Positions 60,412 through 64,000 of a stretch of DNA of 64,000 bases are shown in pieces. The notes under the pieces are model-generated. The model was not told the DNA's origin and did no database searches. It was given only the letters and a program-made list of their open reading frames with translations. Position numbers and translations under genes: made by a program. The stretch comes from Burkholderiaceae bacterium. Its GTDB lineage: Bacteria; Pseudomonadota; Gammaproteobacteria; Burkholderiales; Burkholderiaceae_B. Each line of letters opens with the position of its first letter. Position 1 is the stretch's first letter. Location: positions 1 through 64,000 of the forward strand of contig JAMNXR010000017.1 of assembly GCA_023653055.1 (NCBI GenBank), given 5' to 3'.

Positions 60412-61404
60412 TTAGTCATTGGCAAAAGCCACTTCACCAGCAAAGTGACAGGCGACTTGATGACCACCCTCTCTCATTTGCATGGCAGGCGCAATCTCAT
60501 GACAGGGTCCTTTAGCCAAAGGACAACGTGACGCAAACACGCAACCTTGAATCTTATTTTTCAAACTTGGCACCAGACCTGGGATTTCTTTCAAACGCGT
60601 CGAATGACCATCGATCGAAGTGCCAAGTTTAGGCACCGCACCCAGCAGGCCCTGCGTGTAAGGATGCAAAGGATTGGCGAATAATTCTTTAACGGGCGCT
60701 TCTTCGACCTTGCGGCCGGCATACATCACCATCACGCGCTCAGCGACTTCGGCTACCACACCCAGATCGTGTGTAATCAAGACAATCGCGGCACCGATCT
60801 TATTTTTAAGATCTGCCATCAAATCCAAAATCTGTGCCTGAATCGTCACGTCCAATGCGGTCGTGGGTTCATCTGCAATCAAGAGTTTGGGATTACAGGC
60901 AAGCGCCATCGCAATCATCACGCGCTGACGCATTCCGCCTGACAGCTGATGCGGATACTCGTCCAGACGACGCTCTGGCTCGGCGATCCCGACGAGATTC
61001 ATCAACTCGAGTGCACGCGCATTCGCTTGGTCATCCGTGACTTTCTGGTGTAGGCGCAGTGTCTCAGTCAATTGACGACGAATCTTTAGTACGGGATTCA
61101 GACTGGTCATCGGCTCCTGAAAGATCATCGAAATCGCATCGCCACGAATGGCACGCATTTCTTTATCTGACATCGTGAGCAAGTCTTTGCCCATAAATTT
61201 GATCGAACCGGCAATCTTTCCAGGAGGCTCAGGAATCAAACGCAAAATCGACATCGCCGTCACAGATTTACCGCAACCGGATTCGCCCACGATGGCGAGT
61301 GTCTCACCCTCATTGACTACAAAACTCACGCCATCAACAGCGCGGTTGATGCCGTCTGGCGTACGAAAATGGGTCTGGAGGTTTTCAACTTCTAATAAGA
61401 CCAA
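60412..61404 (-). CDS. ABC importer ATPase, DppD/OppD type (second system)
   Basis: 330 residues from a TTG at 61404, chosen because GGAG lies seven bases upstream and the protein then begins at the usual [11 protein letters not shown]; the track ATG at 61467 lies inside the permease gene. Walker [11 protein letters not shown]-loop [12 protein letters not shown], signature [32 protein letters not shown], and [15 protein letters not shown] near the end. Pairs with the DppF-type gene that follows. Confidence 0.92.
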   Translation of the reverse strand: MVLLEVENLQTHFRTPDGINRAVDGVSFVVNEGETLAIVGESGCGKSVTAMSILRLIPEPPGKIAGSIKFMGKDLLTMSDKEMRAIRGDAISMIFQEPMTSLNPVLKIRRQLTETLRLHQKVTDDQANARALELMNLVGIAEPERRLDEYPHQLSGGMRQRVMIAMALACNPKLLIADEPTTALDVTIQAQILDLMADLKNKIGAAIVLITHDLGVVAEVAERVMVMYAGRKVEEAPVKELFANPLHPYTQGLLGAVPKLGTSIDGHSTRLKEIPGLVPSLKNKIQGCVFASRCPLAKGPCHEIAPAMQMREGGHQVACHFAGEVAFAND

Positions 61405-61417
61405 GAGATATCTCCAA

Positions 61418-62308
61418 TCAGCTTGTTTTCGATTTACGAGGATCAAGCACATCACGGAAACCGTCACCCATTAGGTTGACAGCCAGCACGGTGAGCGACA
61501 AGAAAACCGCTGGGAAAAAGATGATGTAGGGCAAGATCTGGAACAGCGTACGACCATCGGCCATGATGTTGCCCCACGAAGGAATGATCGGAGGCACACC
61601 TGCGCCGATAAACGACAGGATGGACTCCGTGATCATCGCAGAGGCGCAAATATAAGTTGCCTGCACGGTCAAGGGCGCCAAAGTATTGGGCAAGATGTGC
61701 CGCCAGATCAGCATCGGCATCCGGCAACCGCAGGAAATCGCGGCATCGACATAGGCTTGCTCTCTGAGCGACAGCACCACACCTCGCACCAGACGTGAAA
61801 CGCGCGGTATCTCAGCGATCGTAATCGCGATCACGACGTTTTCAACGCTCGCACGTGTAAGTGCCATCAAGGCAATTGCTAAGAGGATCGGAGGAATCGA
61901 CATCAGACCATCCATCACGCGCATGATGATGGCATCAGCGCGACGGAATGTTCCTGAGACCAAACCAATCAAGAGTCCGATCGCCGAAGCCAAAAAGGCC
62001 ACGGCAAAACCAATGGTCAAAGATACGCGTGCACCATACATGACGCGCGAATAAATATCGCGTCCAAAGGCATCCGTACCAAACCAGTGCTTGGCGGAGG
62101 GCTCAAGGTTGCGATTACGCGGTGCCAGTTCAGTCGGATCAACCGTACCGAGCCACGGAGCAAATACCGCAATAATCAACATCACAAGCAACAAGCCTGC
62201 ACCAAAAGCGATCGTCGGATTGTTCAGCAAAAAACCAAAGAAGCCTTTGCGTTGGCGTCGGGGTTTAAGCAAATCCGGAAGTGGGGGGGCAGCAGCAAAT
62301 TGAGTCAT
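61418..62308 (-). CDS. ABC importer permease, DppC type (second system)
   Basis: 296 residues. The conserved [46 protein letters not shown] (GTDxxGRDxxSR) marks the DppC type; the EAA loop is [38 protein letters not shown] cytoplasmic N-terminal tail has a basic Arg/Lys cluster ([11 protein letters not shown]) before the first helix. Its start overlaps the DppB-type stop. Confidence 0.92.
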   Translation of the reverse strand: MTQFAAAPPLPDLLKPRRQRKGFFGFLLNNPTIAFGAGLLLVMLIIAVFAPWLGTVDPTELAPRNRNLEPSAKHWFGTDAFGRDIYSRVMYGARVSLTIGFAVAFLASAIGLLIGLVSGTFRRADAIIMRVMDGLMSIPPILLAIALMALTRASVENVVIAITIAEIPRVSRLVRGVVLSLREQAYVDAAISCGCRMPMLIWRHILPNTLAPLTVQATYICASAMITESILSFIGAGVPPIIPSWGNIMADGRTLFQILPYIIFFPAVFLSLTVLAVNLMGDGFRDVLDPRKSKTS

Positions 62309-63249
62309 CAGTAACGAATCCTGGGATCAACGATTGTGTAGATCACGTCAACCGCGAGGTTGACCAACACGTAAACAAAGCTGAACACCACGACCAAGCC
62401 CTGAATAAGCGGATAGTCGCGGCGCACAATCGCATCGATAGTCAAACGTCCCAAACCGGGAATCGCAAATACACTTTCTGTCACCACTGCACCGCCGATC
62501 AGCAAAGCAATACCGATCCCAATCACAGTGACCACGGGTACGGCGGCATTCTTAAGTGCATGAATAAACAAAATACCCGGCTGACTCATGCCCTTGGCTC
62601 TCGCGGTCCGGATGTAGTCCTGAGAGAGCACTTCAAGCATCGTGGCACGCGTAATACGGGCGATCAGCGCGATGTACACAAAGCCCAACGCAATCGCGGG
62701 CAAAATCAAATGTTCGAGCCAGACACCAAAGCCCTTGGTGTAGGACACATAGCCCTGCACCGGAAACCAGTCGAGCTCGAGTGAAAAGAAAAAGCTCAGC
62801 AAGTAGCCGACCACGAATACGGGAACAGAAAAGCCAACTACCGAAATAGCCATCACGCCGCGGTCGATCCAAGTGCCGGACTTCCAGGCCGCCAACACAC
62901 CGATTGGCACAGCGATACCGACAGCGAGGACAAGTGTCAGCACCATGAGTGAAAGTGTGGGCTCAATGCGCTGGCCAATCAACTCGCTGACAGGAATGCC
63001 CGTAAACATGGAGACACCGAGGTCACCACGAAGAAGATTAAAAAACCACTCAGAGAAACGGATCAGAAAAGGCCTGTCGAGACCCAAACCCGCTCTGATT
63101 TTTTCAACGTCTGCCGGACTGGCTTGATCGCCAGCAATCACAACAGCCGGATCGCCAGGGGCGATATAGAGCAGGCTGAACACAAACAGGGCGACGATTA
63201 GCATAACCGGTATGGTCGCTAGTACCCTGCGAACAATATAACTAAACAT
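62308..63249 (-). CDS. ABC importer permease, DppB type (second system)
   Basis: 313 residues. VRRVLATIPVMLIVALFVFSLLYIAPGDPAVVIAGDQASPADVEKIRAGLGLDRPFLIRFSEWFFNLLRGDLGVSMFTG is the standard DppB/GsiC-type opening; ARITRATMLEVLSQDYIRTARAKGMSQPGILFIHALKNAAVPVVTVIG is the EAA loop. Inner-membrane channel half. TGATG overlap with the DppC-type gene. Confidence 0.93.
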   Translation of the reverse strand: MFSYIVRRVLATIPVMLIVALFVFSLLYIAPGDPAVVIAGDQASPADVEKIRAGLGLDRPFLIRFSEWFFNLLRGDLGVSMFTGIPVSELIGQRIEPTLSLMVLTLVLAVGIAVPIGVLAAWKSGTWIDRGVMAISVVGFSVPVFVVGYLLSFFFSLELDWFPVQGYVSYTKGFGVWLEHLILPAIALGFVYIALIARITRATMLEVLSQDYIRTARAKGMSQPGILFIHALKNAAVPVVTVIGIGIALLIGGAVVTESVFAIPGLGRLTIDAIVRRDYPLIQGLVVVFSFVYVLVNLAVDVIYTIVDPRIRY

Positions 63250-63362
63250 AGTGTTAAAAATTCCGTGCTACTAGGTTGAATCCAAAACTACAGCAGATCA
63301 ACTGGGTCGATACGCAAGCAAACTAAGCGCGCGTATCGACCTGTGATCGACTCAAACCAGCG

Positions 63363-64000
63363 TTAGGTTTTCTTCACACCGTTGAACCAAGGCAAGGGGC
63401 CACCGACGATACCGGTGACGTTCTTGCGCCAAGCTTGATAGGTGTAGAAAAAGCCAGTCGGAATATAGACGACTTCTTCCATGCCTGCCTTATTGATCTT
63501 GGCAAAAGCTGCTTTTTCCGCATCGAGTGTTGAGGCATCAAACCACTCATTAATGCCATCCTCAACAGCAGGTACGTTTGGCCAGCCAAACCAAGCCTTG
63601 TCACCGTTCGCGCGCACACCGATGTTTCCGGCGACAGTGGCGGTATCTGCGCCAGCATGCCAAGTGTGGAACATGTTCCAACCACCTTTACCAGGCTCAT
63701 TCTTGGAAGCGCGACGCTGACCCACTGTACCCCAGTCGGTCGCAACGAAATCGACGTTCATACCCAAACGCTTGAGCAAGTCGGCGGTAATTTCGCCTTG
63801 CGCTTTGGTAATGGCGTTATCCTGAGCGACCAGACAGACAACAGGCTCGCCCTTGTAGCCAGACTCGGCCAACATCTTTTTCGCGAGCTCCATTTTTGGA
63901 CCTGTCTTGAGCGCGTCGCCGCCATTCTCTGTGTACAGAGGAGTACCGGGCGTAAAGAAGCTAGCAGAAGCTTTCCAGAGCTTGGTATCTGATCCCACCA
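63363..64000 (-). CDS. Solute-binding protein, oligopeptide type (C-terminal part, cut by window edge)
   Basis: At least 212 residues of the C-terminal lobe of a type-5 binding protein, open at the right edge of the window; the track Met at 63998 is an internal GTG. It contains KLWKASASFFTPGTPLYTENGGDALKTGPKMELAKKMLAESGYKGEPVVCL and AEITADLLKRLGMNVDFVATDWGTV-like stretches, as in DppA/GsiB relatives. It lies upstream of the DppB-type gene with a 113-base gap, so it probably heads the operon. Confidence 0.88.
   Translation of the reverse strand, partial: VGSDTKLWKASASFFTPGTPLYTENGGDALKTGPKMELAKKMLAESGYKGEPVVCLVAQDNAITKAQGEITADLLKRLGMNVDFVATDWGTVGQRRASKNEPGKGGWNMFHTWHAGADTATVAGNIGVRANGDKAWFGWPNVPAVEDGINEWFDASTLDAEKAAFAKINKAGMEEVVYIPTGFFYTYQAWRKNVTGIVGGPLPWFNGVKKT

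Overview
The window looks like a chromosomal segment of a Gram-negative betaproteobacterium, probably order Burkholderiales and close to Alcaligenaceae. The basis is gene content: two Bug/TTT-type receptors, a Burkholderiales-type porin, a TAXI-TRAP transporter, an AlgP/H1-like lysine-rich protein, many oligopeptide-type ABC importers and a LemA-TPM operon. Base composition is moderate. I see no tRNA, rRNA, CRISPR, integrase or insertion sequence. Gene order is dense and mostly operonic.

Layout. 0-8.3 kb: the end of aspA, an epoxide-hydrolase-like protein, a TTT receptor, a renalase-like flavoprotein, a voltage-gated K+ channel, a lipoprotein and a MgtC/DUF4010 membrane protein. 8.5-12.6 kb (+): an atypical amino-acid-type importer set (solute-binding protein, methyltransferase, fused binding-protein/permease, second permease, small membrane protein) with no ATPase. 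12.6-20.3 kb (-): SPFH protein, SyrD/PvdE-type cyclic-peptide exporter, two DUF697 proteins, a ParA ATPase, a CmlA-like diiron hydroxylase and MbtH. The last two are nonribosomal-peptide accessory proteins, yet no NRPS is present; an Sfp-type phosphopantetheinyl transferase lies at 26.3 kb. 20.5-33.8 kb: CMD protein, TAXI-TRAP operon with an internal hairpin, J-domain protein, GST, TPM/LemA operon, double cupin, two Fe(II)/2-oxoglutarate oxygenase-like proteins and DUF2130. 33.9-39.3 kb: a less ordered stretch with a spermidine-synthase-like gene relic, an SbmA/YddA-type ABC protein, a TetR regulator and a relic of a second TetR gene.

39.4-58.6 kb is the most coherent part: a phosphorus-scavenging island. 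It holds (a) a porin and a Pho-box-like array ahead of an oligopeptide-type ABC importer, a phosphonate monoester hydrolase/phosphodiesterase (FGly sulfatase fold) and a HAD phosphatase; (b) a reverse-strand operon of TTT receptor, a 2-aminoethylphosphonate/spermidine-type ABC importer and a GpdQ-like phosphodiesterase; (c) a forward ptxABCD-type phosphite uptake and phosphite dehydrogenase operon. Each of the three promoter regions carries four 11-bp-phased (T)GTCA-like units, the architecture of PhoB binding sites. I infer common control by phosphate starvation. 58.7-64 kb (-): a second oligopeptide-type ABC operon with an SDR gene, running off the window edge.

Several start sites lie in or next to perfect inverted repeats that would hide the ribosome binding site (24.5, 34.5 and 40.7 kb). 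All functional calls come from reading the translations and from memory of families; no database search was possible.
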